A DNA stretch of 64,000 nucleotides from Gammaproteobacteria bacterium (GCA_030682575.1 JAUXNX010000019.1:140463-204462), one strand, 5' to 3'. Positions 27,689-37,483 are shown, counted from the first letter of the stretch. Notes: a model not told the origin generated them from the sequence alone. A program made the numbers and translations.

Positions 27689-28789
27689 GTGGGCTACCAA
27701 ACCCCTCTCTATCAGAAGCACATTGATGCCGGTGCGCGTATCGTCGACTTCGGCGGCTGGGACATGCCGATCCAGTACCAGTCGCTGCTGGAAGAACACC
27801 ACGCTGTGCGTCAGCACGCAGGGGTCTTTGACGTCTCCCACATGACCATCGTGGACATCGACGGCAGCGATGCCAAAGCCTGGCTGCAATATCTCCTGGC
27901 CAATGATGTCGACAAGCTGAACGAAGTGGGTCGTGCTCTCTACAGCGGCATGCTCAATGAGAGCGGCGGAGTCGTGGACGATCTGATTGTCTACCGTCAG
28001 GAGGTCGGCTATCGCCTGGTCGTCAACTGCGGCACCCGCGAAAAGGACCTGCATTGGATGGCCCGGCAATCCAAAGGTTACCAAGTCTCCATCACTGAGC
28101 GTCCGGATTTGGCCATTCTCGCCGTACATGGCCCCGAATCCATCGACAAGGTATGCACATTGCTGGACCCGGATCTCTCTGCTCGCGTACAAGCCTTGGG
28201 TAATTTCCGCGCACTGGAATCCGGTACCTGGTTCATTGCCCGCACGGGCTATACCGGCGAGCGCGGCCTGGAGTTGCTGGTGCCAAATGAAGATGCACCT
28301 GCCCTGTGGGACCAGTTGCTCACCCAGGGCGTCAAGCCCATCGGTCTCGGCGCTCGCGACACGCTGCGCCTTGAGGCCGGCATGAACCTGTATGGTCATG
28401 ACATGGACGAAACCGTATCGCCATTGGCCGCCAACATGGCGCAGACCATTGCCTGGGAGCCCGCATCACGCAATTTCATCGGCCGTGCTACTGTGGAACA
28501 ACACCGTATCGATCAGACCAACGGCCTGCTGCCTTATCTCACTGGACTCGTCATGGAAGAACGTGGAGTGTTGCGCGAAGGGCTGCGTATCGTCTGCGAT
28601 GTGAACGGTCAGGAGCGCGAAGGCGTCATCACCAGTGGCACCTTCTCGCCAACATTGAAGCATTCCATAGCCTTGGCTAGAATCCCGACAGGCAGCACCA
28701 ACTGCCGTGTGGACTTGCGTGGCAAGCTGATCCCCGTGCGACTCGTGAAACCCAATTTCGTGCGCTTTGGCAAAAAGGTTTTTGAATAA
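27689..28789 (+). CDS. gcvT: Glycine cleavage system aminomethyltransferase (T protein)
   Basis: The 366-residue T protein takes the aminomethyl group from lipoyl-GcvH, giving methylene-tetrahydrofolate and ammonia. Diagnostic segments are [43 protein letters not shown] and [14 protein letters not shown]. The start is the GTG at 27689, with AGGA 8 nt upstream and the usual N-terminus [13 protein letters not shown]; no suitable ATG is present. It is the first gene of the gcvT-gcvH-gcvP operon. No glycine riboswitch was recognised in the leader. Confidence 0.95.
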   Translation: MGYQTPLYQKHIDAGARIVDFGGWDMPIQYQSLLEEHHAVRQHAGVFDVSHMTIVDIDGSDAKAWLQYLLANDVDKLNEVGRALYSGMLNESGGVVDDLIVYRQEVGYRLVVNCGTREKDLHWMARQSKGYQVSITERPDLAILAVHGPESIDKVCTLLDPDLSARVQALGNFRALESGTWFIARTGYTGERGLELLVPNEDAPALWDQLLTQGVKPIGLGARDTLRLEAGMNLYGHDMDETVSPLAANMAQTIAWEPASRNFIGRATVEQHRIDQTNGLLPYLTGLVMEERGVLREGLRIVCDVNGQEREGVITSGTFSPTLKHSIALARIPTGSTNCRVDLRGKLIPVRLVKPNFVRFGKKVFE

Positions 28790-28821
28790 ATTTCTCCCTA
28801 TCTAAGTATGAGGATTGGTCA

Positions 28822-29205
28822 GTGAGCAGCTTCCCGGAAGACTTGAAATACGCAGCAACCCACGAGTGGGTGCGTCTTGAAGATGATGGTACCGTCACGA
28901 TCGGCATCTCCGATCATGCACAGGAATTGCTCGGCGATATCGTGTTCATCGAACTGCCGAAAGAAGGAGCGGTTATCACTGCGAAACAGGAGATCAGTGT
29001 GGTCGAATCGGTCAAGGCCGCTTCCGACATCTACGCGCCGATCTCTGGAGAAATCATTGCCATCAACGAAGACCTGGTCGACGCACCGGAGACTGTGAAT
29101 TCCTCACCCTATGGCGATGGCTGGTTCTGCAAGATTCTCCCCAGTGATCCGACTGAACTGGAAGAGCTGCTCGACGCAAACGGCTACGCGGAAATCTGCG
29201 AATAA
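28822..29205 (+). CDS. gcvH: Glycine cleavage system H protein
   Basis: The 127-residue lipoyl-carrier protein shuttles the aminomethyl group between GcvP, GcvT and the lipoamide dehydrogenase. The lipoylated lysine is Lys65 in [13 protein letters not shown]. It starts [16 protein letters not shown] at a GTG codon with AGGA 8 nt upstream. It follows gcvT by 32 bp. A hairpin in the 114-bp gap to gcvP may adjust expression of the downstream gene. Confidence 0.97.
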   Translation: MSSFPEDLKYAATHEWVRLEDDGTVTIGISDHAQELLGDIVFIELPKEGAVITAKQEISVVESVKAASDIYAPISGEIIAINEDLVDAPETVNSSPYGDGWFCKILPSDPTELEELLDANGYAEICE

Positions 29206-29261
29206 GTGTCAGTCGGCACCATCGCAACGTAAACCGAATCAACGATTACTGATCCACTTCG

Positions 29262-29295
29262 AGCCGGGGCCCCGTATCAACAACGAGCCCCGGCT
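29262..29295 (+). terminator. GC-rich hairpin between gcvH and gcvP
   Basis: AGCCGGGG (29262-29269) and CCCCGGCT (29288-29295) form an 8-bp perfect stem with an 18-nt loop, followed by TCTGTCATTC. There is no strong U-tract, so full termination is unlikely. It may attenuate read-through into gcvP or block 3' exonucleases, giving more GcvT/GcvH than GcvP. Confidence 0.4.
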
Positions 29296-29319
29296 TCTGT
29301 CATTCAATTGAGGCACTTC

Positions 29320-32250
29320 ATGGCTCGCACTACAGCTTCTTCACAGCACTCTCCCATCAGGACGCTCGACAGCCTGCAGAACTTCGACGAGTTCATCGGA
29401 CGGCATGTCGGCCCCGATGAGTCAGACATCAAAGCAATGTTGGCAGAAATGCAGCTCTCATCGCTGGAAGAACTGATCAGTCAGACAGTGCCGGAATCGA
29501 TTGCGCTTCGCCGTCCGCTGGCACTCGGTAAATCAGCCACTGAGACGCAGGTGCTCGCACGTCTGAAAGCGATGACGAGTGTCGACCAACCCGCACGCTC
29601 CTTCATCGGCCTCGGCTACTACGACACCATCACACCCAATGTCATTCTGCGCAACGTGCTGGAGAATCCGGGCTGGTACACTGCCTACACGCCCTATCAG
29701 CCGGAAGTGTCCCAGGGGCGTCTCGAAAGCCTGCTGGCATTCCAGCAGATGATTCTCGATCTGACTGCCATGGATCTGGCCAACGCCTCACTGCTCGACG
29801 AAGCCACTGCAGCTGCTGAAGCAATGGCGCTCGCCAAACGTGTGAGCAGGAACAAGGATGCCAATACTTTCTTCGTCGACAAGGATTGCTTCCCGCAGAC
29901 CATTGACGTGTTGAAGACCCGCGCTGAATGTTTCGGTTTTGAACTGATCATTGCCGATATCAGCGAGCTGACGAAGCATAATGTCTTCGGAGCGATATTC
30001 CAGTATCCCGCCTGCACGGGCGAGGTGCGTGATCTCGGCGGCCTGATCGAGGCGCTGCATGCACAGGGCGCCATTGCTGTTGTCGCGGCCGATCTGATGA
30101 GCCTCGTGCTTCTGAAAGCGCCGGGAGAGATGGGCGCAGATGTTGTGCTCGGAAGTACGCAGCGCTTTGGTGTGCCGATGGGGTACGGCGGTCCGCACGC
30201 CGCCTACTTCGCCACCAAGGATGAATACAAGCGCGCAGTGCCGGGTCGCATCATCGGTGTCTCCATCGACGCACGCGGCAAGCAGGCATTCCGCATGTCA
30301 CTGCAAACCCGCGAGCAGCACATCCGCCGCGAGAAGGCCAACAGCAATATCTGTACTGCACAGGTGTTGCTCGCCAACATCGCTGCCATGTACGCCATGT
30401 ATCACGGGCCGGAAGGGTTGCGCACCATTGCCGGACGCATCCAACGTCTGACAGCCATTCTGGCGAACGGATTGCTGGCGCGTGGTGTGAGCTGCAGCAA
30501 CTCACAATTCTTCGACACGATCACCATATCGACCAACGCGCAGAATCGTGCCGCGATTCTCTCCCGCGCTGCACAGGCCAGCATCAACTTACGTATCGAT
30601 CAGGAGAACAGCATCGGCATCAGCCTCGACGAATGTACGACCGTTGCCGAAATCGAAAGCCTCTGGCAGATCGTGTTAGGTGAGCAGGCGAACGATCTGT
30701 CCGTTGCCGATATCGATCGGGAAATTTGTGCAGGCCGCGCTGCAGTGAAGGGGATACCCGGCACGCTGGAAAGACAATCTGCGTTCCTCACACATCCGTT
30801 CTTCAATCGCTACCACAGCGAGACGGAGATGCTGCGCTACCTGAAGCGCCTGGAGAACAAGGACATCTCGCTGACCCACGCAATGATTCCACTCGGTTCC
30901 TGCACCATGAAACTGAATGCCACCGCCGAGATGATTCCGATTACCTGGCCGGAATTCAGCAAGCCACATCCGTTTGTACCTGTCGAACAGACTGCCGGTT
31001 ATCGTCAGATGATCAGCGAACTGGAAGATATGCTCGCAGAGATCACTGGTTTCGACGCCGTGAGCATGCAGCCGAACTCCGGCGCCCAGGGTGAGTATGC
31101 AGGCCTGCTCGCCATCCGCAATTATCTGATCAGCAAGGGCGAGACTCAGCGCGATGTGTGTCTGATTCCCAGCTCCGCCCACGGCACCAATCCCGCCAGC
31201 GCGCAGATGCTCAGCATGAAAGTCGTGGTGGTTGCCTGCGACGAGCATGGCAACATCGACACTGCCGACTTGCGTGCGAAAGCTGAACAGTACAAGGACA
31301 CTCTTGCTGCGTTGATGATCACTTACCCGTCGACTCACGGCGTGTATGAGGAGGGCGTGAAGGAAATCTGCCAGATCATTCACGACTGCGGCGGTCAGGT
31401 GTACATGGACGGAGCGAACCTGAATGCGCAGGTCGGTGTGGCACGTCCTGGCGACATTGGCGCTGATGTGTCCCACGTCAATCTGCACAAGACTTTCTGC
31501 ATTCCGCACGGTGGCGGCGGACCGGGCATGGGGCCAATCGGTGTGAAGAAGCACCTGGCGCCTTTCCTCGCGAACCACACGCTGGTGAATCTGGAAGGAC
31601 CGAACGTCGGCAACACCGCCGTCTCTGCCGCTCCCTGGGGCAGCGCTGGCATTCTGCCGATCTCCTGGGCCTATATCAGCTTGATGGGAGCCTCAGGTCT
31701 TCTGAAGGCGACGCAGGTGGCAATACTCAACGCCAACTACATCGCTCGCAAACTCGAGCCGCACTTCCCGGTGTTGTACACCGGCAGAAACGGCATGGTG
31801 GCACACGAGTGCATCATCGATCTGCGGCCACTGAAGGCAGCGTCCGGTATTACCGAGGAAGACGTGGCCAAGCGTCTGATGGATTATGGCTTCCACGCGC
31901 CGACCATGTCGTTCCCGGTGGCGGGCACGCTGATGATCGAGCCGACGGAGAGCGAATCGAAAATGGAGCTGGACCGCTTCATTCAGGCGATGATCAGTAT
32001 TCGCAAGGAAATCGCGAGAGTCGAATCTGGCGAGCTGGATGCACTGGACAATCCACTGAAGCATGCGCCACACACGCTGGCGGACATCATGGATGGCAAC
32101 TGGCAACGCGGCTACAGCAAGCAGGAAGCCGCATGGCCGGTGCCGGGCCTGAAGGAGAGCAAGTTCTGGCCGTCAGTGAATCGTATCGACAACGTGTACG
32201 GGGACCGCAACCTGTTCTGTGCTTGCCCGGCGATTGAGTCCTATCAGTAA
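29320..32250 (+). CDS. gcvP: Glycine dehydrogenase (decarboxylating), P protein
   Basis: The 976-residue PLP enzyme decarboxylates glycine and loads the aminomethyl group on GcvH. It is the fused two-domain form: an N-terminal half ([18 protein letters not shown]) and a C-terminal half ([14 protein letters not shown]) with the PLP lysine in [16 protein letters not shown]. An in-frame TTG at 29308 exists; the ATG at 29320 with GAGG upstream is preferred. Length is slightly above the E. coli enzyme because of a longer N-terminus. The stop codon abuts a REPIN. Confidence 0.97.
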   Translation: MARTTASSQHSPIRTLDSLQNFDEFIGRHVGPDESDIKAMLAEMQLSSLEELISQTVPESIALRRPLALGKSATETQVLARLKAMTSVDQPARSFIGLGYYDTITPNVILRNVLENPGWYTAYTPYQPEVSQGRLESLLAFQQMILDLTAMDLANASLLDEATAAAEAMALAKRVSRNKDANTFFVDKDCFPQTIDVLKTRAECFGFELIIADISELTKHNVFGAIFQYPACTGEVRDLGGLIEALHAQGAIAVVAADLMSLVLLKAPGEMGADVVLGSTQRFGVPMGYGGPHAAYFATKDEYKRAVPGRIIGVSIDARGKQAFRMSLQTREQHIRREKANSNICTAQVLLANIAAMYAMYHGPEGLRTIAGRIQRLTAILANGLLARGVSCSNSQFFDTITISTNAQNRAAILSRAAQASINLRIDQENSIGISLDECTTVAEIESLWQIVLGEQANDLSVADIDREICAGRAAVKGIPGTLERQSAFLTHPFFNRYHSETEMLRYLKRLENKDISLTHAMIPLGSCTMKLNATAEMIPITWPEFSKPHPFVPVEQTAGYRQMISELEDMLAEITGFDAVSMQPNSGAQGEYAGLLAIRNYLISKGETQRDVCLIPSSAHGTNPASAQMLSMKVVVVACDEHGNIDTADLRAKAEQYKDTLAALMITYPSTHGVYEEGVKEICQIIHDCGGQVYMDGANLNAQVGVARPGDIGADVSHVNLHKTFCIPHGGGGPGMGPIGVKKHLAPFLANHTLVNLEGPNVGNTAVSAAPWGSAGILPISWAYISLMGASGLLKATQVAILNANYIARKLEPHFPVLYTGRNGMVAHECIIDLRPLKAASGITEEDVAKRLMDYGFHAPTMSFPVAGTLMIEPTESESKMELDRFIQAMISIRKEIARVESGELDALDNPLKHAPHTLADIMDGNWQRGYSKQEAAWPVPGLKESKFWPSVNRIDNVYGDRNLFCACPAIESYQ

Positions 32251-32337
32251 CTGTGGGAGCGGGCCCTGCCCGCGATTTGTGTGAATTGACCTCGGTGCCA
32301 ATGCAAAAGCAATCGCTTGCAGGGCAAGCTCCCACAG
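32251..32337. repeat. REPIN: two inverted REP palindromes
   Basis: CTGTGGGAGCGGGCCCTGCC (with CGCGAT after it) at 32251-32275 is mirrored by an inverted copy ending AGGGCAAGCTCCCACAG at 32312-32337, with about 36 bp between. This is the REP doublet form common in Pseudomonas-like genomes. It fills the gap between the gcvP stop codon and the stop of the convergent TerB-like gene almost exactly. The transcript would fold into a long hairpin that could end or protect both mRNAs. Confidence 0.85.
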
Positions 32338-32338
32338 G

Positions 32339-33052
32339 TTATTGGGCAGGCGCCGCCTCCACCTGATGATCCAGATGCGCGATCAGGTCTGCGGGCAGAT
32401 TGAGTTTGTGGCCCAGCGCCTGGAGATAGGCACGCTCTGCAGGGTGATCCACGTCGATGGCGATGCGGGAAATCAGGTACAGCTCCGTGGCCTGTTCGAT
32501 GCCCTTCGCTGAAGAGGCAATCGCCGCGATATCCACCGGGCGTGTCAGTGCATCGAATACAAAGGCCTTGCTCTCGGCATCCAACCCCATCTTCTCCACC
32601 TGCTCGAACAACACTTTCTGTTCCTGTGCGTCGATATGACCGTCGGCCTTGGCGGCCGCGATCATGGCCTGAATCATCACTAACTGGAAGGGCATCCCAT
32701 TGGCAGCCGGAGAGGCTTCCGGCAGGAAGCTCTGATCCATAAGCCCAATGTCGGCCTGTGTGGCGACAGGCGCTGTGGCTGCAGCCTTGCCCTGCTGCCA
32801 GTTCTGGTAGGCCTTGTAGGCCATGGCGCCTGCGACTGCCGCGCCGCCATAGCCTACGACACCCTTGGCCATCTTCTTCATCTTCTTGCCGCCAAGCATC
32901 AAACCCAGGATGCCACCAACAACGGCACCTCCGCCGAAGCCCCCCATGCCCATGCCATCGAGCTGCTGTTTGGCATTACCGCCGACCTGACGCATGGAGT
33001 TGGCCGCATTGGGGCCGAGAAACTGTTCGAGTAGATTGTTCGGGTTGATCAT
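32339..33052 (-). CDS. TerB-like / DUF533 family protein
   Basis: The 237-residue protein has a Gly/Met-rich N-terminal part with a short hydrophobic stretch (GGGAVVGGILGLMLGG, VVGYGGAAVAGAMAYKAY). A C-terminal helical TerB-like domain follows: LVMIQAMIAAAKADGHIDAQ, LFEQVEKMGLDAE, ELYLISRIAIDVDHPAE. It fits DUF533 (YebE-type) inner-membrane-associated proteins of unknown function. It is convergent with gcvP across a REPIN, and its promoter side is bordered by the IS110 element. Confidence 0.85.
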   Translation of the reverse strand: MINPNNLLEQFLGPNAANSMRQVGGNAKQQLDGMGMGGFGGGAVVGGILGLMLGGKKMKKMAKGVVGYGGAAVAGAMAYKAYQNWQQGKAAATAPVATQADIGLMDQSFLPEASPAANGMPFQLVMIQAMIAAAKADGHIDAQEQKVLFEQVEKMGLDAESKAFVFDALTRPVDIAAIASSAKGIEQATELYLISRIAIDVDHPAERAYLQALGHKLNLPADLIAHLDHQVEAAPAQ

Positions 33053-33112
33053 GGTTCCCTCTCTTTCCTCTGTCTGTTTTTAAATAGATTCATGCAGATA
33101 CTCCGTTCGAGA

Positions 33113-34102
33113 TCAAGTGCTTTTCAGATGAATGTCGCTGAACAAGCTGCTTGAATCGAACGGAACATCGTTCTTGATGCAGGCCCAAAGTCCCGTCAGG
33201 TACTTGCGCATCACTGCACACAGGGCCTGTATTTTCTTCTTCCCTTTCGCTACCAAGGCTTTGTAAAAGGCTTTGGCTCTGGCGTCGTGTTGTATTGCAC
33301 TCATCGCTGGCATGTATAGAGCCGCTCTGAGATAGGCGTTGCCCGCTTTGCTCAGCCGAGCAGGTCTATCCACACTCGTGCCCGACTGGGTCAGCCGCAC
33401 ATCCATCCCCGCATAGCGACTCACCTGCGGGCTCTTCAAACTCATCGACAGCACACTCAACTCGCCCAACAAAGCGATGGCGCTGGTGTTGGCAATCCCT
33501 TTGGCGCTACACAGGTGGCTGAACTGTCGAGTCAATATCGGATCTTGCGCAATCAACTCCAACGCAGCCTGCTGCAACCGCTCGATCCGCCGATCCAGCA
33601 ACTCAATTCCCTCCACCTCGTCCTCTACCAACAAAGGCATGGTCATCTGCTTGGACTGCAATGCATGCAGCCGATTCTTCGCTTGCGTGCGAGCCCCCGT
33701 CAGCCGATTGATCTGTCGCCCCAAGTCCCGCAACATCAGCTTTGTCGGCTCAGGTGCTGTCCACAGGGGCGGGGTCATGCGCTCGGCATACTCGGCCAAC
33801 AGCGCTGCATCCTGAGCATCGGTTTTGTTTTGATTCAATTTCAGCTTTGCAAAATGGTGGTAGCTCTTGGGGTTGATCACCGAGACCGGTAACCCGGCCC
33901 CATGCAGTGCCACCGCAAGGTCCAGGTAGTAAATGCCCGTGGCTTCCATCACCACACACGCAGGCTTCAACGCCTTGAGCCGCTTGATCAGCCTGGCGTG
34001 TCCCTGGCTGCTCTGCTCATATGTCTCTGCCTTGCTGTTCTTGCCATTGACCCGAGACACCAACTCCACAAAACGAGCACCAACATCGATTCCTGCGTTC
34101 AT
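33113..34102 (-). CDS. IS110-family recombinase/transposase
   Basis: The 329-residue protein has a RuvC-like DEDD N-terminal domain: Asp in MNAGIDVGARF, Glu in ACVVMEATGIYYLD, and Asp residues in QNKTDAQDAALLAEYAERM. Its C-terminal Tnp_20 domain carries the proposed catalytic serine in DVRLTQSGTSV, then RLSKAGNAYLRAALYMPA. Both active sites look intact and there is no frameshift, so the element may be functional. GGGGAGG lies just before the ATG. Family members use a bridge RNA, encoded in the element's non-coding end, to pair donor and target DNA. Confidence 0.93.
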   Translation of the reverse strand: MNAGIDVGARFVELVSRVNGKNSKAETYEQSSQGHARLIKRLKALKPACVVMEATGIYYLDLAVALHGAGLPVSVINPKSYHHFAKLKLNQNKTDAQDAALLAEYAERMTPPLWTAPEPTKLMLRDLGRQINRLTGARTQAKNRLHALQSKQMTMPLLVEDEVEGIELLDRRIERLQQAALELIAQDPILTRQFSHLCSAKGIANTSAIALLGELSVLSMSLKSPQVSRYAGMDVRLTQSGTSVDRPARLSKAGNAYLRAALYMPAMSAIQHDARAKAFYKALVAKGKKKIQALCAVMRKYLTGLWACIKNDVPFDSSSLFSDIHLKST

Positions 34103-34336
34103 CGCTTTTGCCTCCCCGTGTCAATTGAGCCAGAATAGTTCCCGGTTCCCCGACCTCGCACTTGATGCCTCTCGACCTTGTGATGCGAAGTCCAGCATGC
34201 TGGCTTCCTGATACTCCTCGAGATAAGCAATGAGGCGGGGAGCCTCTCTACAGACGAGGTCAGAAAATCTCTGCCTCAAGGAGCGTACGGCCTCCCCGGT
34301 AACTGCCTCAGAGCATAGCAACTGCCACGGGATGAA
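34103..34336 (-). ncRNA. Candidate bridge RNA / structured 5' non-coding end of the IS110 element
   Basis: No gene is present in this segment upstream of the recombinase. It contains several inverted repeats: CCAGCATGCTGG at 34192-34203, extended by GAAG/CTTC; GAGGC-GGGGA-GCCTC at 34232-34246; and GGGGAG (34237-34242), which can pair with CTCCCC (34292-34297). In the IS110 group this position encodes the bridge RNA, whose two loops recognise target and donor. The loops were not assigned here. The call rests on position, length and structure, not on homology. Confidence 0.45.
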
Positions 34337-34414
34337 CATACAAGGAGCGAGCTTGCTCGAGAATACTCCGGGGCGGTGCTGGCTGAGAGCATTCGCCTGC
34401 AAGCAGGTTCCTAC
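34337..34414. repeat. Second REPIN, adjoining the IS110 element
   Basis: CATACAAGGAGCGAGCTTGC (34337 onward) is mirrored by ATTCGCCTGCAAGCAGG with TTCCTACATG to 34414, about 28 bp apart. The two units differ in stem sequence (GAGC..GCTC against CCTGC..GCAGG), unlike the REPIN at 32251. The right arm overlaps the stop codon of the ABC transporter gene. Its left edge coincides with the end of the IS110 non-coding segment. Confidence 0.75.
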
Positions 34415-36324
34415 ATGTAGCCCTTTGCCTGGAGGTTGAAGAGGTGGGCGTACTGCCCATTCCGCGCCAGCAGATCCTCATGTGACCCCTCTTCCAGAAT
34501 CACTCCCTTGTCGAGCACGATTATGTGATCGGCAATCCGCACCGTCGAGAAGCGATGGGAGATTATGATCGAGATGCGATTCTCCGTCAGCTCGCGGAAG
34601 TGCGCAAAGATGTCAGCCTCGGCCTTGGCATCGATAGCAGAGGTCGGTTCATCCAGGATCAAGACATCGGCATGATTGCGCATGAAGGCACGGGAGAGCG
34701 CGATTTTCTGCCATTGTCCGCCCGAGAGCTCCTTGCCTCCCTTGAACCAGGTGCCGAGCTGAGTGTCGTAATTCTGCGGCATGTATTGAATGAAATCGGC
34801 GGCGAGCCCATCGCGCGCGGCAGCTTCAACCTGCGGCCTGACTTCCATGTTATCGACATCGCCGATGCCGATGTTGTCGCTCACCGTGAGTTGGTAGCGG
34901 CTGAAGTCCTGAAAGATCACACCGATCTTGTTACGCAGAGCCTCGATGTCCCACTCCTGCAAGTCGAGCCCCTCCAGCAGGATGCGGCCACTGGTCGGCG
35001 TGTACAGGCGCGTCAGCAGCTTGATGAGCGTGGTCTTGCCGGAGCCGTTCTCGCCAACAATCGCCAGACTCTCTCCCGCCTTGATGTGCAGATTGAGGTC
35101 GTGAATCGCCGGAGTCTTGCTCTCCGGATAGTAGAAACTGACATTCTCGAAACGAATGCCATCGGCACGGTCCGGCCCTTCGGTCTTGTCGCCGGATACT
35201 TCCGGCACCTTGTGTTCCAGATATTCGACAAGGTTCGACAGGTACAGGTTGTCCTCGTACATGCCGTTGACGGCTGTGAGACTGCTGGTGACGGCGTTTT
35301 GGCCCTGGCGAAATACCGCGATGTACATCGTCATCTGACCAATGGTAATCGTGGTGGCGATGGCAGCAAACACGACCCAGCCATAGGCGAAGTAGAACGC
35401 AGCGCTGGCGATCAATCCCAGCACATAGCCCCAGAAGCCTCGCCGCAGTACCAGATTGCGGTCTTCCTTGTAAATGTTGCGGAAAATGTCGATGTAACGC
35501 TGCAGGAAGAGTTTGCCCATCTTCAGCAGCTTCACTTCCTTCACTCCGTCCTCGCGGGTCAGCACCATCTCCAGATAGATCTGCATGCGCCGCTCTGCAG
35601 AACGATGGCGCTGATTGCGGAACGCCTCGCCGGAGAATTTTGCCTCGGCCAGGAATGCGGGCAGACCGGCACAGGCCAGCAACAATACCGCCCATGGCGA
35701 GAACTGGAACAACAGAAATCCATAACTGACCAGCGAAATGGATTCTCGCAACAGGTCGAAGGTACGAATGACCAGGCTGAGTGGGCGACTCGACGCTTCT
35801 CTGCGTGCCCGCACCAGCTTGTCGTAGTACTCGGAATCTTCGAAGTGCGCCAACTCGAGAGTCAGCGACTTCTCCAGAATCATCACATTGATCTTGTTGC
35901 CAAGCAGCACCCGCAATATCGACTGACAGACGGTGTTGATCCGCTGCACACCCGTGATGAAGATGACAAGCCCGGCCTCACACAATACGTAGAAGATCGT
36001 CAGATCGGTAGCCGCTTCACGCTCTCCGGGGCTGGACTGGATGGCCGCCACGACTGCATCCACGATCAACTGGCCTACATAGGCAATGGCAGCGGGCAGC
36101 ACTCCGGCCAGCAGAGTGGCAACTGCCATCAATATGGTCAACCCGGCACTGGTACCCCAGACAATCTGGATAGCAACACGGCTGTACTTGAAGACAGAAA
36201 AGAATTTGGCAATCAGGGAAAGAGGTGTGGCTGGTGTCAAGGACGTACTCGGGGAATGCGGATCTTCAGGACTTCGACGCGAAAAACGGCCCGGAAAATC
36301 CTGATTCCCCGAGCCGTTTGACAT
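34411..36324 (-). CDS. ABC transporter, fused permease and ATPase (exporter type)
   Basis: The 637-residue half-transporter has an N-terminal membrane domain with about six helices, followed by an ATPase domain: Walker A GENGSGKTTLIKLL, signature ELSGGQWQKIALSRAFM, Walker B VLILDEPTSAIDAKAE, and H-loop IIISHRFSTVRIADH. It is of the MsbA/peptide-exporter class; the substrate is unknown. A TTG three codons upstream is possible; the ATG at 36324 is used. It lies 10 bp upstream of an exported methyltransferase-like gene's stop codon, so that gene probably precedes it in one operon. Confidence 0.88.
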   Translation of the reverse strand: MSNGSGNQDFPGRFSRRSPEDPHSPSTSLTPATPLSLIAKFFSVFKYSRVAIQIVWGTSAGLTILMAVATLLAGVLPAAIAYVGQLIVDAVVAAIQSSPGEREAATDLTIFYVLCEAGLVIFITGVQRINTVCQSILRVLLGNKINVMILEKSLTLELAHFEDSEYYDKLVRARREASSRPLSLVIRTFDLLRESISLVSYGFLLFQFSPWAVLLLACAGLPAFLAEAKFSGEAFRNQRHRSAERRMQIYLEMVLTREDGVKEVKLLKMGKLFLQRYIDIFRNIYKEDRNLVLRRGFWGYVLGLIASAAFYFAYGWVVFAAIATTITIGQMTMYIAVFRQGQNAVTSSLTAVNGMYEDNLYLSNLVEYLEHKVPEVSGDKTEGPDRADGIRFENVSFYYPESKTPAIHDLNLHIKAGESLAIVGENGSGKTTLIKLLTRLYTPTSGRILLEGLDLQEWDIEALRNKIGVIFQDFSRYQLTVSDNIGIGDVDNMEVRPQVEAAARDGLAADFIQYMPQNYDTQLGTWFKGGKELSGGQWQKIALSRAFMRNHADVLILDEPTSAIDAKAEADIFAHFRELTENRISIIISHRFSTVRIADHIIVLDKGVILEEGSHEDLLARNGQYAHLFNLQAKGYM

Positions 36325-36334
36325 GACAGACAAA

Positions 36335-37072
36335 TTACCGTGGCTTGACCAGTTTCAGGGTGAAGCGGTCAGTATTTCTCTCCAGCTCAGCAGCAAACGG
36401 GGCCTGGGTGTGATTGTCTGTAGGGACATTCAACAGATCGCTTTCCGCAGCAATCTCGAACCCGGCCTGAATGGCTGCGGCACGCGCATCGGCGACGGTC
36501 ATGCGGTGCAGTGCAGCGTTATCTGCACCAGCAGTGCCTTCGTGGTCGATCAGACCAAGCACAGCACCAGGCTTCAGAGCACTCTTGATGTTCAAGAGGA
36601 ATGTCTGGGCAGCAGCCGGATCACGGTTATAGACGTCGTGGAAGTTCAGATTGGTGATCGCGAAATCGATCGAGTTCGCGGGCAGCCCCAGGTCCACAGT
36701 GACGTCCTGATTCAGACGTTCTACATTGGTCAGACGGCCATTAAGGCGCTCATCCACTGTCGCTTGTGTTGTGCCACGAGCAAGAGCTGCTTCGGAATTC
36801 TGCATGTAAACCCTGCCATTCGGACCAACAGCACGTGACAGCACTTCGGTGTACCAGCCACCGGCGGACATCACGTCCAGAACTGTCATGCCTTCTTCCA
36901 GGCCCAGAAAGTCCAGAATTTCGGCGGGCTTGCGCGAGCTGTCCAGTGCCTTGTCCGCATCACTGCGGCTTGGATCGGCAAGTGCCGCATTCACTTTTGC
37001 GACGTCAATCGCCAGGGCATTGCCCCCAGCGAGCAGTGCGGTTATAGCAACGAAAGAAAGTAGCAATTTCAT
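36335..37072 (-). CDS. Exported class I SAM-dependent methyltransferase-like protein
   Basis: The 245-residue protein begins with a clear signal peptide (MKLLLSFVAITALLAGGNAL). It continues with a Rossmann-type methyltransferase domain: PAEILDFLGLEEGMTVLDVM, motif I DVMSAGGWYTEVLSRAVG, NSIDFAITNLNFHD, LKPGAVLGLIDHEG. A periplasmic location is odd because SAM is cytoplasmic, so it may be an ortholog family repurposed outside the cytoplasm or use another ligand. Similar exported proteins are annotated in other proteobacteria. The ATG at 37072, with AGG 9 nt upstream, is preferred over a TTG at 37081. Confidence 0.78.
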   Translation of the reverse strand: MKLLLSFVAITALLAGGNALAIDVAKVNAALADPSRSDADKALDSSRKPAEILDFLGLEEGMTVLDVMSAGGWYTEVLSRAVGPNGRVYMQNSEAALARGTTQATVDERLNGRLTNVERLNQDVTVDLGLPANSIDFAITNLNFHDVYNRDPAAAQTFLLNIKSALKPGAVLGLIDHEGTAGADNAALHRMTVADARAAAIQAGFEIAAESDLLNVPTDNHTQAPFAAELERNTDRFTLKLVKPR

Positions 37073-37291
37073 AATGACCAACCTTTATTGTGTTGTTTTC
37101 CGGGAGTTTCGCTTGCAGATGTGAGTATTCCATCCTGCTTCGCACCAAGACCGAGAGAGTGCAGAAATGCTTGCGCAGATCGAGCAGAAACTTCGGCAGG
37201 CCATCAGGGAAGCGGGCGTTCAGGCGGGGTCAAGGATAAACCAAGCTACAGAGGGAGTACACCAATAAGTGCCAGTGCTGCGGGGCGCTTT

Positions 37292-37483
37292 TCAGTGCAA
37301 CCTGCGACTGGTCATGAGTTCGGTCTCGAACAGTTGTTTGACTCGCAACAGCTCGATCATACCGCCTTCGGATTCAATCAGGGGCAGGTGGTTTTCGATG
37401 TCTGTGAGGATATTGGTGATGCTGCCAGTATCCAGCACACTCAGGTCCATGTCGAAAGGCCAGGACGGGTCATTTACCAGCAT
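37292..37483 (-). CDS. Small protein of unknown function (63 residues)
   Basis: The 63-residue frame starts MLVNDPSWPFDMDLSVLDTG after a good GAGG site 7 nt before the ATG. The part VLDTGSITNILTDIENHL loosely recalls helix II of acyl-carrier proteins, but the modified serine of a DSL motif is not clearly present. The first half is acidic and the end is basic (MTSRRLH). It lies alone in a 550-bp gap between the methyltransferase-like gene and the UbiI-type gene. It could be a real small gene or a remnant. Confidence 0.45.
   Translation of the reverse strand: MLVNDPSWPFDMDLSVLDTGSITNILTDIENHLPLIESEGGMIELLRVKQLFETELMTSRRLH

Larger units (their letters stand above)
33098..34340 (-). mobile_element. 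IS110-family insertion sequence (ends approximate)
   Basis: The element contains one recombinase gene, a short 3' flank and a non-coding 5' segment of more than 200 bp, the IS110-group layout. Elements of this family lack terminal inverted repeats and usually lack target duplications, so the ends cannot be fixed by eye. ATACTCCG occurs at both 33098-33105 and 34363-34370 and could be related to the junctions. The 5' side directly abuts a REPIN, and REP palindromes are known targets of IS110 relatives such as IS621. An empty-site comparison would settle the ends. Confidence 0.7.

Noticed and set aside
34525..36321. 598-codon open frame on the plus strand opposite the ABC transporter
   Set aside because: It is the antisense mirror of the well-supported transporter, has no recognisable domain and has no ribosome binding site; GC-rich codon bias keeps the opposite strand open.
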